Part shown: positions 43,027 through 51,863 of the stretch, in pieces | How positions within the stretch are numbered: the stretch's first letter is position 1 | How the letters are laid out: each line of letters starts with the position of its first letter | NCBI GenBank assembly: GCA_027488335.1 | Contig: JAIYBU010000050.1 | Span: 28,772-92,771, forward strand | Length of the DNA: 64,000 nt | Source of the DNA: Cytophagaceae bacterium | Lineage (GTDB): Bacteria; Bacteroidota; Bacteroidia; Cytophagales; Spirosomataceae | Direction: 5' to 3' | Made by a program: the position numbers and the translations under genes | Notes under the pieces: model-generated | What the model was told of the DNA's origin: nothing | What the model saw: the letters and a program-made list of their open reading frames with translations, nothing else | Databases searched by the model: none

Positions 43027-43947
43027 ATGAAAATGTCATTTAAACCAGTATTCGTTTTATTTGTAGGATTATCACTGACGTCTTGTGTTGCGAAAAAGAA
43101 ACTAACAGCTTTACAATCTCAGTACGATAAAGCCCAAGCCGATTTAGTAAAATGCGGAGATAACGTGCAAGACTACAAAGACAAACTTGAGCGTATGACC
43201 AAACTGCAACAAGAAAGTGAAGCTCAGAAAAACGCAACCCTTACAACTGTTCAGCAGCGTGACCAACAAATTAACGATTTGAAAGACCAAGTAGCTGATT
43301 TGAGAAAATTGCGTGATAAACAAGTAGAGCAAGTTGGAAACCTCACTGTGTTATCGAAAGCTGCTAATGATAATATCGACAAAACATTGTCGCAATTAGC
43401 TACAAAAGATAAATACATCAATTTGCTTCAAGCTGCACGTACAAAGGCTGATTCTATTAACTTAGCTTTAGCTGTAAATTTGAAAAGTGTCTTGAGTCAA
43501 GGGCTTGACGACCAAGATGTGGAAGTAAAAGTAGATAAAACTGTAGTAATGGTTAATATCTCAGATAAAATGTTGTTTAGCACAGGTAGCTCAAGAATTT
43601 CATCAAATGCTAATGCCGTGTTAAATAAAATTGCTCAAATCGTAAAATCAAGACCAGATTTAGACGTAATGGTTGAAGGTTACACAGATAACGTTTCTAT
43701 CAAAACAGATTGTATTGACGACAACTGGGATTTAAGTGTAAAACGTGCAACATCAGTTGTTCGTGCATTACAACAAAATTTCGGTATCGACCCTAATAAG
43801 TTAATTGCAGCAGGTAGAGGAGAATTTAATGCTCTTACAAGCAACGATACTTCTGAAAATCGTGCCAAAAATCGTCGTACTCGCATTATTTTGATGCCAA
43901 AAATCGACCAATTCTATGATTTATTGAATCCTGATAAAGTTAAGTAA
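43027..43947 (+). CDS. OmpA-family outer-membrane lipoprotein
   Basis: A 306-aa lipoprotein: signal peptide with lipobox GLSLTSC (residues 15-21), a long coiled-coil stretch (about 28-115, rich in Gln, Lys, Asp and Leu), then an OmpA C-terminal peptidoglycan-binding domain (about 180-300). The latter shows LFSTGSSRISSNANAVLNKI, VMVEGYTDNV, SVKRATSVVRAL and the closing NRRTRIIL. It probably links the outer membrane to peptidoglycan. MKMSF at 43027 or the Met two codons on are both possible starts. A very strong terminator follows. Confidence 0.93.
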   Translation: MKMSFKPVFVLFVGLSLTSCVAKKKLTALQSQYDKAQADLVKCGDNVQDYKDKLERMTKLQQESEAQKNATLTTVQQRDQQINDLKDQVADLRKLRDKQVEQVGNLTVLSKAANDNIDKTLSQLATKDKYINLLQAARTKADSINLALAVNLKSVLSQGLDDQDVEVKVDKTVVMVNISDKMLFSTGSSRISSNANAVLNKIAQIVKSRPDLDVMVEGYTDNVSIKTDCIDDNWDLSVKRATSVVRALQQNFGIDPNKLIAAGRGEFNALTSNDTSENRAKNRRTRIILMPKIDQFYDLLNPDKVK

Positions 43948-43979
43948 GTCAATGGTCGATGGGCCACAAGTTAATAGTC
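43946..43979. repeat. Dispersed GTCGATGG-type element after the OmpA gene
   Basis: AAGTCAATGGTCGATGGGCC then ACAAGTTAATAGTC, starting at the stop codon; related to 4136, 49899, 53280, 60869 and 62307. Confidence 0.45.
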
Positions 43980-43983
43980 TAAA

Positions 43984-44030
43984 AAAGCAAAATCGGTGAA
44001 TATTTCAAGGATATTCACCGATTTTGCTTT
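43984..44030 (+). terminator. Strong 20-bp hairpin terminator
   Basis: A perfect 20-bp stem, 43984-44003 with 44011-44030 (AAAGCAAAATCGGTGAATAT), and a seven-base loop. It lies between convergent ompA and smpB and ends in TTT on one side and in A-rich DNA on the other, so it can work in both directions. Confidence 0.85.
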
Positions 44031-44075
44031 TCATGCTGCCGTTGTCAGTGCGGACACTGATAACGGATAATTCAA

Positions 44076-44531
44076 TCAATCTTCTCGCATACGTTCACGA
44101 GAAACATCTCGTTCTTTGATGCTATCTCGTTTATCATACAATTTTTTACCTTTCGCCAAAGCGATATCCAACTTTGCCAAGCCGCCATCATTGATAAAAA
44201 GTCTTGTTGGAATGACCGTCAACCCTTTATCAGTTAGCTTATTCGCCAGTTTTTTTAACTCTTTTTTCTTTAACAATAGTTTTCTATCACGAAGTGGCTC
44301 GTGGTTGTAGTGCGTTCCTTGCTCATATTTTGATATATTCAAGTTTTTAACGTAAAGTTCGTCGTTGATAAAAAAGCAATACGCATCAACCATACTGAAC
44401 TTATTCAATCGAATGGATTTTATTTCAGTACCAGTCAAGACCATCCCCGCCGAATATTTTTCCAAAAAGAAAAATTCGAAACTTGCTTTTTTATTCGTTA
44501 CATCTACTTTTTTTGCCGCTTTTTCTGCCAT
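44076..44531 (-). CDS. smpB: SsrA-binding protein SmpB
   Basis: A 151-aa partner of tmRNA in rescue of stalled ribosomes. Family marks: FFFLEKYSAGMVLTGTEIKSIR near the start, DAYCFFINDELYVKN, the segment HEPLRDRKLLLKKKEL and the basic tail KLYDKRDSIKERDVSRERMR that enters the decoding site. The start at 44531 (MAEKAAKKVDV) is preferred; the frame up to 44594 adds a leader not found in the family. No tmRNA gene was recognised nearby. Confidence 0.95.
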   Translation of the reverse strand: MAEKAAKKVDVTNKKASFEFFFLEKYSAGMVLTGTEIKSIRLNKFSMVDAYCFFINDELYVKNLNISKYEQGTHYNHEPLRDRKLLLKKKELKKLANKLTDKGLTVIPTRLFINDGGLAKLDIALAKGKKLYDKRDSIKERDVSRERMRED

Positions 44532-45266
44532 TTTTTTGCTATCTCTAAAAACTTTGTACCTCTGTATCTTAGAACCTTTGTGGCTATTTCTCACAAAGGT
44601 ACAAATAAAAAAAATCCCTGCCTCAAAAATAGTGGTAGGGATTCCGACTTACGTGCTTTCCTAATAATCCATGTATAAGCTCTATAATTGGATTCGACTT
44701 CAAAATGAGAATTTTCAAGAAAACTCTCGGTGGAAAATCCTATTTCAGGCAACTTCCCAAAGCAAAGTTAAATAATTTTAGAATAAAAAAAATATTGTTT
44801 TATATTTCTTATCTAAAGGAGGCATCGTAGATACCTCCTTTTAACTTTCCTTTCTCAAAAAATAATGCTTTAACTGTTACATTAAAATCGCAAATATTTT
44901 CTGCTTTTGGACTTTAAAAAATCCGATTTCTTTTTGGGTTACGAGTCTTTGTTACCGTTCAATAGCATTTTACGGTAACACTTATTACGTAAACTAAAAG
45001 CGTGCCAAACTTTTTACGAAAACAGATTAAACGGCACAAATATTTCATAAGCAACTTATAATCAACAAATTAAATTACAAAAAAGTTTTTTATCATCATA
45101 CCGCTCAATATTTTTTTTTCGAGCAAACCCAAAACCAAAGACAGTTATTTGAAAGAAATTTGGATTTCTCGATAATTTTTCTTATTTTTAATTAAAATGG
45201 TAATCAGCCCAAAGAAACTTTTGATTACCGAAAGCAGTTATTTTAAGGTAATAAATTTTTAGTCAA
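44532..45266. other. 735-bp intergenic region with three inverted repeats, no gene seen
   Basis: Between divergent smpB and hflX. Three hairpins are visible: AAAGGAGG/CCTCCTTT at 44815-44841 with an inner ATC/GAT pairing and a short T-run; GTTACCGT/ACGGTAAC at 44951-44979; GGTAATCA/TGATTACC at 45199-45229. No reading frame of note. A small RNA is possible, but no known family was recognised. Confidence 0.5.
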
Positions 45267-46517
45267 TTGTTCAAAGCACCCGTTTTTTCTACAGCAAAGC
45301 AGCAAGAAACTGCAATTTTGGTTGGTCTCATTACGCAAAAGCAAAACGCAGAACGAACCAAAGAATATCTCGATGAATTAGATTTTTTAGCAACCACGGC
45401 AGGCGTACTCACCAAACGAGTTTTTACGCAACGCCTCGAACGTGCTGATTCTAAGACCTTTGTGGGAAAAGGTAAATTAGAAGAAATAAAAGTTTGGTTG
45501 ATTGAAAACCCTGTCGATAGCATTATTTTTGATGATGACCTCACGGCTCCACAAGTGAGAAACCTCGAAATGACATTTCCAGAAATCAAGATTCTCGACC
45601 GCAGCTTATTGATTCTGAATATATTTTCGCAACGAGCCCAAACCGACCAAGCCAAACGCCAAGTTGAGTTAGCTCAGTATCAGTATATGTTGCCTCGCCT
45701 CACCCGTATGTGGTCTCACCTTAGTCGCCAAAAAGGGGGTATCGGTATGCGTGGTCCTGGTGAAAAAGAGTTGGAAACAGATAAGCGTATTGTTAAAGAC
45801 CGCATTGCGTTTTTGAAAGACAAGCTCGAAAAAATTGATAAACAGAGTTTTACACGACGCAAAGAACGTAATCAACTCGTGCGTGTGGCATTGGTGGGTT
45901 ACACAAACGTCGGAAAATCGACATTGATGCGTCGTTTGGCAAAAACCGATGTCTTTGCTGAGAATAAACTCTTTGCCACTATCGACTCGACCGTTAGAAA
46001 GGTAGTCTTAGGAAATATTCCGTTTTTGCTGACTGATACCGTTGGCTTTATCCGAAAACTCCCTACGCAGTTAATTGAGTCGTTTAAATCAACGTTGGAC
46101 GAAATCCGTGAAGCCGATATTTTGGTTCACGTGGTTGACATTTCGCACCCATCGTTTGAAGAGCAAATCGAAGTTGTAAACGTGACTTTATCTGAAATTG
46201 GAGCATCAGAAAAATCAATGGTATTGGTTTTTAATAAACTCGACCTCTTCAAGCCCGAATCGGAAGAGAATCTCGACGAACATCTCGAAACAATTGATGA
46301 AGGAGTTTTAGAACGTAACCTCGAAAAGCTAAAAAATAGTTACCTCAAGAAAAACACCGAAAATGTTGTGTTTATTTCCGCCGAACACAAAGAAAACTTA
46401 GGCGAATTACGCAAGGTTCTTATGAATAAGATTCAAGAAAAACATTTCTTGATTTATCCAAACTGGGACCCAACCCAAAACCCAATGTATGATTGGCAAG
46501 GGATTGAGCAAGAATGA
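45267..46517 (+). CDS. hflX: Ribosome-associated GTPase HflX
   Basis: A 416-aa GTPase that binds the 50S subunit and splits or rescues ribosomes under stress. The N-terminal HflX domain shows ETAILVGLITQKQN, LDELDFLATTAGV and KTFVGKGKLEEIK; a linker MWSHLSRQKGGIGMRGPGEKELETD follows. G motifs: ALVGYTNVGKSTLM (G1), DTVGFIRKLP (G3), VFNKLD (G4). It starts with TTG at 45267: an in-frame stop lies at 45252 and no ATG occurs before residue 95. Followed at 12 bp by rnr, so the two form an operon. Confidence 0.95.
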   Translation: MFKAPVFSTAKQQETAILVGLITQKQNAERTKEYLDELDFLATTAGVLTKRVFTQRLERADSKTFVGKGKLEEIKVWLIENPVDSIIFDDDLTAPQVRNLEMTFPEIKILDRSLLILNIFSQRAQTDQAKRQVELAQYQYMLPRLTRMWSHLSRQKGGIGMRGPGEKELETDKRIVKDRIAFLKDKLEKIDKQSFTRRKERNQLVRVALVGYTNVGKSTLMRRLAKTDVFAENKLFATIDSTVRKVVLGNIPFLLTDTVGFIRKLPTQLIESFKSTLDEIREADILVHVVDISHPSFEEQIEVVNVTLSEIGASEKSMVLVFNKLDLFKPESEENLDEHLETIDEGVLERNLEKLKNSYLKKNTENVVFISAEHKENLGELRKVLMNKIQEKHFLIYPNWDPTQNPMYDWQGIEQE

Positions 46518-46529
46518 TAAAAACAAACA

Positions 46530-48878
46530 ATGGCAAAAAACAAACAAAAATCATATTATGACCAACTAAAAGCCGAGATATTGGCTTTTTTGTCGGTGAA
46601 TATTGAGCGTCCATACACTTTACAAGACCTATTTACACACTACGATGTAAAAAACAAGCAAGAAAAAGCATTGTATGGAATGCTTGTGGAAGACCTTCTG
46701 GAAGAAGGCAAAATTTATCAAATAGATAAAGGAAAATATACCGTTGATGTTAATGCAAACGCTATCGTTGGTCGCCTCGACCACGTCAATTCACGCTTTG
46801 GCTTTATCAGATACGATGATACCAAACCCGATATTTGGGTAGATGCCGATGACCTCAAAGGTGCAATCGACGGCGATTTAGTAAAAGCTACCATCTACGG
46901 CGAGTTTTACAGAAAAGGAGAAAATCCAGAAGGTGCAGTTATCGAAATTATTGAGCGTGGCCGCAAAGAAATTGTGGGCAAGATTCAAGTTTTCGGTAAT
47001 TATGCACTCGTTCGCCCCGACCACAAAAATCTGCACGATGATATTTTTATTCCGAAAGATAAAATCAATGGTGCAACGAAAGACGATTTAGTTATCGTAA
47101 AAATCATTGAGTACCCAACAAACGTTCAGCAAGGAGTTGGCGAAGTGACCGAAATCTTAGGAAAATCGGGCGATAATAACGCAGAAATGCACGCAATTTT
47201 GGCCGAATTTGGTCTTCCAATCAAATTCGACAAAGCCATTGAAGAAGAAGCGGCAGCGATTTCAGAACTTATCACCGAAGAAGAAATCAAGAAAAGACGA
47301 GATTTTAGAGATATTCTGACCTTTACGATTGACCCACACGATGCCAAAGATTTTGACGATGCTCTGAGTTTCAGAATCCTCGAAAATCAGAATTACGAAA
47401 TTGGCGTTCACATTGCTGATGTAACGCATTACGTGCAAGAAGGCACAAGACTCGAAGAAGAGGCTCTCAACCGTGCCACTTCGGTCTATTTGGTTGACCG
47501 CACGATTCCGATGTTGCCCGAAAAACTCTCGAATAATCTGTGTTCACTTCGCCCGCATGAAGATAAATTGACATTTTCGGCGGTTTTTGAAATGACCCAC
47601 GACGGGCGAGTAGTAAATGAATGGTTTGGGCGAACGGTTATTCACTCTGACCACCGATTTAGCTACGAAGATGCTCAAGAAGTGCTGGAAAACGAAGAAG
47701 GTGATGTACTAAATCCTGTAATTGAGCCTGACGAAATTCTTGAAAAATATCGTTTCCCGCTGCATACGCTCAATCATTTAGCTAAAATTCTTAAAAAAGA
47801 GCGTTTCAGAAACGGAGCGATTAATTTTGAAACCAACGAAGTAAAATTCAAACTTGATGAAACGGGCAAACCGCTCGGAGTGGTGCTAAAAATCAGAAAA
47901 GATGCTCACAAGCTTATCGAAGAATTCATGCTTTTGGCTAATAAAAAAGTGGCTGAGTTTGTTTTCAAACTTAAAAATGAAGCGAATTTGGAAGCTAACA
48001 CGATGGTCTATCGTGTGCATGAGCCACCAAATCCTGAGAAATTACAGAACTTCGCCAATTTTGCGGGTCGATTTGGATTTTCAATCAAAACTGATTCGGA
48101 TAAAACCTTATCGAATTCGATGAATAAAATGATGGCTGAAGTGGAAGGCACACCCGTACAGAATGTGTTGGAGCAACTGGCGGTTCGCACGATGTCGAAA
48201 GCACGTTATACAACCGAACCTTTGGGGCATTTTGGTTTGGCTTTTGAGCATTATAGCCACTTTACATCGCCTATTCGTCGTTATCCCGATATGATGGCTC
48301 ATCGACTTTTGCAACATTATCTCACGGCTTCACCGAAAGATAGAAATAAGGTCTCGCACGATGAATATGAGAAAAAATCGAAACATTCGTCTGACCGAGA
48401 AAAACTCGCCGCCGAAGCCGAAAGAGCCTCAATTAAGTACAAACAAGTGGAATTCATGAGCCTGCAAGAACGCCGTACGATTTTTACGGGCGTTGTGACA
48501 GGCGTAACTGATTTCGGAATTTTTGTGGAAATTACTTCTACAAGTTGTGAAGGCATGGTTCGTTTGGCTGATTTAAAAGATGATTTTTACGAATGGGACA
48601 GAAATAATTATCGAGTTGTAGGAAAACGCACAGGCCGAGTAATCAACTTTGGCGATACTGTGAAAGTAACCGTAAAAGGCACTGACTTGGAGCGTAGAAG
48701 CATGGATTTGGAATTGGTAGGCTTAGAAGGAAAATCCATGCCTGCAAGCAGTACGAAGCGTAGTAACCGAGATACAGGCAGTAGTAGCAGAGGCGGTCGT
48801 AGAGAAAAACCAACTCGAACAGCTCCTAAAAAAAGTCGAACAAGCAGTAAAGACAAAGGTAAACGTAAGAGAAAGTAA
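46530..48878 (+). CDS. rnr: Ribonuclease R
   Basis: A 782-aa 3'-to-5' exoribonuclease of the RNB family. Order: an N-terminal helix-turn-helix-like region (1-75), two cold-shock OB domains (about 75-235), the RNB catalytic core with the Asp cluster TIDPHDAKDFDDALSF and DRTIPMLPEKLSNNLCSL, then an S1 domain (FTGVVTGVTDFGIFVEI) and a Ser-, Arg- and Lys-rich tail from about residue 735. RNase R acts with SmpB-tmRNA in degrading damaged mRNA, and smpB lies less than 2 kb away, but on another transcript. Confidence 0.95.
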   Translation: MAKNKQKSYYDQLKAEILAFLSVNIERPYTLQDLFTHYDVKNKQEKALYGMLVEDLLEEGKIYQIDKGKYTVDVNANAIVGRLDHVNSRFGFIRYDDTKPDIWVDADDLKGAIDGDLVKATIYGEFYRKGENPEGAVIEIIERGRKEIVGKIQVFGNYALVRPDHKNLHDDIFIPKDKINGATKDDLVIVKIIEYPTNVQQGVGEVTEILGKSGDNNAEMHAILAEFGLPIKFDKAIEEEAAAISELITEEEIKKRRDFRDILTFTIDPHDAKDFDDALSFRILENQNYEIGVHIADVTHYVQEGTRLEEEALNRATSVYLVDRTIPMLPEKLSNNLCSLRPHEDKLTFSAVFEMTHDGRVVNEWFGRTVIHSDHRFSYEDAQEVLENEEGDVLNPVIEPDEILEKYRFPLHTLNHLAKILKKERFRNGAINFETNEVKFKLDETGKPLGVVLKIRKDAHKLIEEFMLLANKKVAEFVFKLKNEANLEANTMVYRVHEPPNPEKLQNFANFAGRFGFSIKTDSDKTLSNSMNKMMAEVEGTPVQNVLEQLAVRTMSKARYTTEPLGHFGLAFEHYSHFTSPIRRYPDMMAHRLLQHYLTASPKDRNKVSHDEYEKKSKHSSDREKLAAEAERASIKYKQVEFMSLQERRTIFTGVVTGVTDFGIFVEITSTSCEGMVRLADLKDDFYEWDRNNYRVVGKRTGRVINFGDTVKVTVKGTDLERRSMDLELVGLEGKSMPASSTKRSNRDTGSSSRGGRREKPTRTAPKKSRTSSKDKGKRKRK

Positions 48879-48932
48879 CTGAAAATTAGTTAATTGGTTT
48901 TCAGAAACAATTCTTTTTTATAAAGGTTTATT

Positions 48933-48971
48933 AAACAGGTAAGTAGCTGAATGACTATTTACCTGTTTTTT
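48933..48971 (+). terminator. Rho-independent terminator after rnr
   Basis: AAACAGGTAAGTAG (48933-48946) pairs with CTATTTACCTGTTT (48955-48968), with one G-T pair, then three more T. Confidence 0.85.
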
Positions 48972-49000
48972 GTTTACGTCATTTCAAATCTACATCGAAA

Positions 49001-49900
49001 ATGAATATTCTAATTACAGGTGGAACGGGTATGATTGGGCATCGGCTCACCGAATTGCTTTTGGCAAAAGGCCATAAGGTATCTTATTTAAGCAGAAAAA
49101 AAGAGAAATTACCCAATGCAGAAGTTTTTCAGTGGGATATTCATAAAGGATATATCGAAGAAGGGGCCTTAGAAGCGGCCGATTATGTGGTTCATTTAGC
49201 GGGTGCGGGCATTGCTGATAAACGTTGGACTGACGAACGAAAAAAAGAAATTATTGATTCCAGAATCCAGCCTATTGAATTGATTAATAGTTATTTACAA
49301 AAAAACAACATTCAACTCAAAGGCTTTATTTCGGCATCGGCCATCGGTATTTATGGAGGTGACACGGGCGATGTTAGATTAGATGAGAACAGTGAATTAG
49401 GAAATGATTTTTTAGCCGAATGCACCAAGCTTTGGGAAATTCATGCAAAAAAAGTGACGAATGCCGCTCGAATCGTAAGTGTCAGAATTGGCATTGTTTT
49501 GAGCGAAAAAGGTGGAGCTTTACCCAAGCTCGTTCAACCCATTCGCCTTGGTTTTGGAGCAGCTCTGGGAAGTGGGAAACAATTTATGTCGTGGATTCAC
49601 GTAGATGACCTTTGCGAAATCTTCGTAAAAGCCCTCGAAGACGACACAATGCAAGGGCCGTATAATGCCGTTGCTCCGAACCCTGTTACGAATCAAGAAA
49701 TGACAAGTGTAGCGGCTGAGGTGTTGAAAAAGCCACTTTGGCTGCCTAATGTTCCGAGTTTTGCATTAAAATTAGTTTTCGGAGAAATGGGAATTGTCGT
49801 AACTGGTGGTAACTTTGTGCTAAACAAAAGGCTTTCGGAAGAAACCAATTTTCAGTATAAATTTACAACTATTAAAGATGCTCTGAAAGATTTGTTATAG
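49001..49900 (+). CDS. TIGR01777-type NAD-dependent epimerase/dehydratase-like protein
   Basis: A 299-aa Rossmann-fold protein of the extended SDR group (YfcH/SDR39U1 type). It shows the loop ITGGTGMIGHRLTELLL, VVHLAGAGIADKRWTDERKKEI and SASAIGIYG, followed by RIGIVLSEKGGALPKLVQP and SWIHVDDLCEIFVKAL. The C-terminal DUF1731-like part (LKKPLWLPNVPSFALKLVFG) is intact. The family is widespread with no settled biochemical role. It begins a plus-strand set with the HIT gene. Confidence 0.92.
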   Translation: MNILITGGTGMIGHRLTELLLAKGHKVSYLSRKKEKLPNAEVFQWDIHKGYIEEGALEAADYVVHLAGAGIADKRWTDERKKEIIDSRIQPIELINSYLQKNNIQLKGFISASAIGIYGGDTGDVRLDENSELGNDFLAECTKLWEIHAKKVTNAARIVSVRIGIVLSEKGGALPKLVQPIRLGFGAALGSGKQFMSWIHVDDLCEIFVKALEDDTMQGPYNAVAPNPVTNQEMTSVAAEVLKKPLWLPNVPSFALKLVFGEMGIVVTGGNFVLNKRLSEETNFQYKFTTIKDALKDLL

Positions 49901-49928
49901 TCGACAGTCCACAGACGAAGGTCGATAG
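49899..49928. repeat. Dispersed GTCCACAG...GTCGATAG element
   Basis: AGTCGACAGTCCACAGACGA then AGGTCGATAG begins at the stop codon of the preceding gene; related to 4136 and 60869. It is followed by a TCATAATTCA-type low-complexity stretch that also occurs at 33040-33062. Confidence 0.5.
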
Positions 49929-49953
49929 AAAACAACTCATAATTCAGGACTCA

Positions 49954-49975
49954 TAATCGCACGGGCGACCCCGTC
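49954..49975 (+). repeat. 22-bp GC-rich leader repeat, copy 2
   Basis: Identical to 11547-11568 in the opposite orientation. It ends ten bases before the ATG of the HIT gene. Confidence 0.7.
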
Positions 49976-49985
49976 AGCACTCAAA

Positions 49986-50378
49986 ATGGCTTCCATATTT
50001 TCAAGAATCATTGCAGGTGAAATTCCTTGCCATAAAATTGCCGAAAACGACCAATATTTTGCGTTTTTAGATGTATTCCCGTGTGCCGTTGGCCACGTCT
50101 TGGTTGTCCCGAAACAAGAAATTGATTATTTATTTGACCTAAATGATGAGCTTTATGCGGGTCTGATGGCTTTTGCTAAACAAATCGAGCCAGCCATTCG
50201 CAAGGCTGTTCCTTGCAAGCGTGTGGGTGTGGCTGTCATTGGTTTAGAAGTACCTCACGCCCACGTTCACCTGATTCCGATGAACAGCATGAGCGATATG
50301 AATTTTCATAATAAACTAAAACTTTCACCCGAAGAACTCGCCGAAACTGCTGCCAAAATCAGAAGTTTCCTGAATTAA
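49986..50378 (+). CDS. HIT-family nucleotide hydrolase/transferase-like protein
   Basis: A 130-aa cytosolic histidine triad protein of the HinT type, expected to hydrolyse nucleoside phosphoramidates or acyl-adenylates. Visible: SIFSRIIAGEIPCHKIAEND at the start, HVLVVPKQEID and the triad EVPHAHVHLIPM (His91, His93, His95), in which the central His is the nucleophile. Length is normal. It is preceded by a repeated GC-rich hairpin element. Confidence 0.94.
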   Translation: MASIFSRIIAGEIPCHKIAENDQYFAFLDVFPCAVGHVLVVPKQEIDYLFDLNDELYAGLMAFAKQIEPAIRKAVPCKRVGVAVIGLEVPHAHVHLIPMNSMSDMNFHNKLKLSPEELAETAAKIRSFLN

Positions 50379-50382
50379 TAGC

Positions 50383-50664
50383 ATGGAAATTATTTATGCC
50401 ACCATAATAGCGATAATACCACTGTTTTTATCGCTAAGAACTATTTTTTTGCTTCGTAAAAATCCAAAAATTTCTGATTTTATGAAAAGCATTATTATCG
50501 CTGTTTTATGCGGAATTATTTTGGTATCAATCAGCGTAAGTGTGCATCATTTTATGAACCTTGCCGATGCGAAATCGAACATGAGTGTGGGCGTTCTGAC
50601 GAGCGTACAAATCATTATGTCGGGCGTCGTATTTTTGGTTTCGAGAGTTTTGAGTAGGGTTTGA
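50383..50664 (+). CDS. Small membrane protein, function unknown
   Basis: A 93-aa protein with three hydrophobic segments (IIYATIIAIIPLFLSLRTIFLL, SIIIAVLCGIILVSISVSVH and SVQIIMSGVVFLVSRVL). No family recognised. It starts four bases after the HIT stop on the same strand, which supports it being a real, co-transcribed gene. Confidence 0.6.
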   Translation: MEIIYATIIAIIPLFLSLRTIFLLRKNPKISDFMKSIIIAVLCGIILVSISVSVHHFMNLADAKSNMSVGVLTSVQIIMSGVVFLVSRVLSRV

Positions 50665-50674
50665 TTTTTCCTTC

Positions 50675-50714
50675 TTCGTTTCCTTCGACTGCTTCGGCAG
50701 TCGAAGGAAACGAA
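50675..50714. terminator. 18-bp perfect hairpin with TTCG tetraloop
   Basis: TTCGTTTCCTTCGACTGC (50675-50692), loop TTCG, then its exact complement (50697-50714). The C-TTCG-G loop is the very stable cUUCGg type. It sits between convergent genes and lacks a T-run on either side. Confidence 0.75.
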
Positions 50715-50719
50715 ACAAA

Positions 50720-51706
50720 TCATACTAACTTTCCTTTCAAAATCTCAAATTCTTTCTTCAAAGAAGCATTTTTATAAAGAGTCTGATACGCAAAATTGGT
50801 TATGGGCATTTCTACTGAGTGCTGCTGCATCATTTCGTAGATACACTTTACGGCATAATAACCTTCGGCAATCATATTCATTTCGAGTTGAGCAGCTTGA
50901 ACGCTATATCCTCGACCAATCATATTGCCGAAAGTACGATTTCTGCTAAATTGTGAATAAGCCGTTACGAGCAAATCGCCTAAGTAAGCGGAAGCACTCA
51001 AATCTCGCTCCATTGGTGCAATTACATCAACCACTCGCTTGATTTCCTGCATAGCATTTGAAACCATCACTGCTTGAAAATTATCTCCGCCACCCAATCC
51101 GTGTGTGATTCCACAGGCCAAAGCCACGATATTTTTCATAACGGCTGCATATTCTACGCCATAAATATCAGCCAGAACAGAAGTTTTCACGAATCGACAA
51201 CGCAGCAATTCAGCAAACTCGGTGGCCAATTCGATATTGGGAGAAGCGATTGTGAGGTATGATTGTTTTTCGAGAGCTACTTCTTCGGCATGGCACGGAC
51301 CAGCGATAATTCCCATGTTTTGATGCGAAACTCCGTAGTTATCGGCCAAATAATCGGTAATCAGTTGATTACTTTCAGGAATCATTCCTTTGATGGCCGA
51401 AATAATTTTCTTATCAGTCAAGCTGCTGGCAGTTACCGACTTGAGGGCATCGCTTACGAATGCCGCAGGAACGGCCAAAATAACCCATTCCGTACCACGA
51501 AGAGCTTCTTTAAGATTGGTATAAGGCTTAACTTTAGAAGGATGAACCTCAACACTACTCAAATATTTGGGGTTATGGTGGTGCTTTTTGATATGTTCTA
51601 CATCGCTCACACTTCGCATCCACCACTTTATTTGTGCATTTCCTTGACTCAATATCTTTACAATTGCCGTAGCCCAGCTTCCTCCACCGATTACTGTAAT
51701 TTTCAT
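50720..51706 (-). CDS. gpsA: Glycerol-3-phosphate dehydrogenase (NAD(P)+)
   Basis: A 328-aa cytosolic enzyme that reduces DHAP to sn-glycerol 3-phosphate for phospholipid synthesis. The NAD loop ITVIGGGSWATAIVKIL opens the protein, followed by VILAVPAAFV, IIAGPCHAEEVALEK, AAVMKNIVALACGITHGLGGG (catalytic Lys) and GDLLVTAYSQFSRNRTFG. The C-terminal helical domain is complete (YAVKCIYEMMQQHSVEMPI). Upstream is a hairpin repeat at 51724. Confidence 0.95.
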   Translation of the reverse strand: MKITVIGGGSWATAIVKILSQGNAQIKWWMRSVSDVEHIKKHHHNPKYLSSVEVHPSKVKPYTNLKEALRGTEWVILAVPAAFVSDALKSVTASSLTDKKIISAIKGMIPESNQLITDYLADNYGVSHQNMGIIAGPCHAEEVALEKQSYLTIASPNIELATEFAELLRCRFVKTSVLADIYGVEYAAVMKNIVALACGITHGLGGGDNFQAVMVSNAMQEIKRVVDVIAPMERDLSASAYLGDLLVTAYSQFSRNRTFGNMIGRGYSVQAAQLEMNMIAEGYYAVKCIYEMMQQHSVEMPITNFAYQTLYKNASLKKEFEILKGKLV

Positions 51707-51723
51707 TCTATTCCAACGATTAT

Positions 51724-51745
51724 GAACAAGTTCGGAAACTTGTTC
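51724..51745. repeat. Short hairpin related to the GAACAA repeat family
   Basis: GAACAAGTT (51724-51732), CGGA, AACTTGTTC (51737-51745), directly upstream of gpsA. It shares the GAACAA...TTGTTC core with 12924 and 56924. Confidence 0.55.
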
Positions 51746-51791
51746 TGCATTTTTCTATGCTAAATAAATTAAAAGACTTGAATAAAAAAAA

Positions 51792-51826
51792 TAAGGGAGT
51801 CTTCGCTTTGAGCGAAAACTCCCTTA
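51792..51826 (-). terminator. Rho-independent terminator after the adaptor gene
   Basis: TAAGGGAGT-C-TTCGCT pairs with AGCGAA-A-ACTCCCTTA with one mismatch and a three-base loop; on the minus strand it is followed by eight T. Confidence 0.88.
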
Positions 51827-51863
51827 AATACATCATATAAATAGTTTAAAGTGAACTCTCTAT

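Noticed and set aside
44532..45266. tmRNA gene next to smpB
   Set aside because: No tRNA-like ends or tag-reading segment could be found on either strand.
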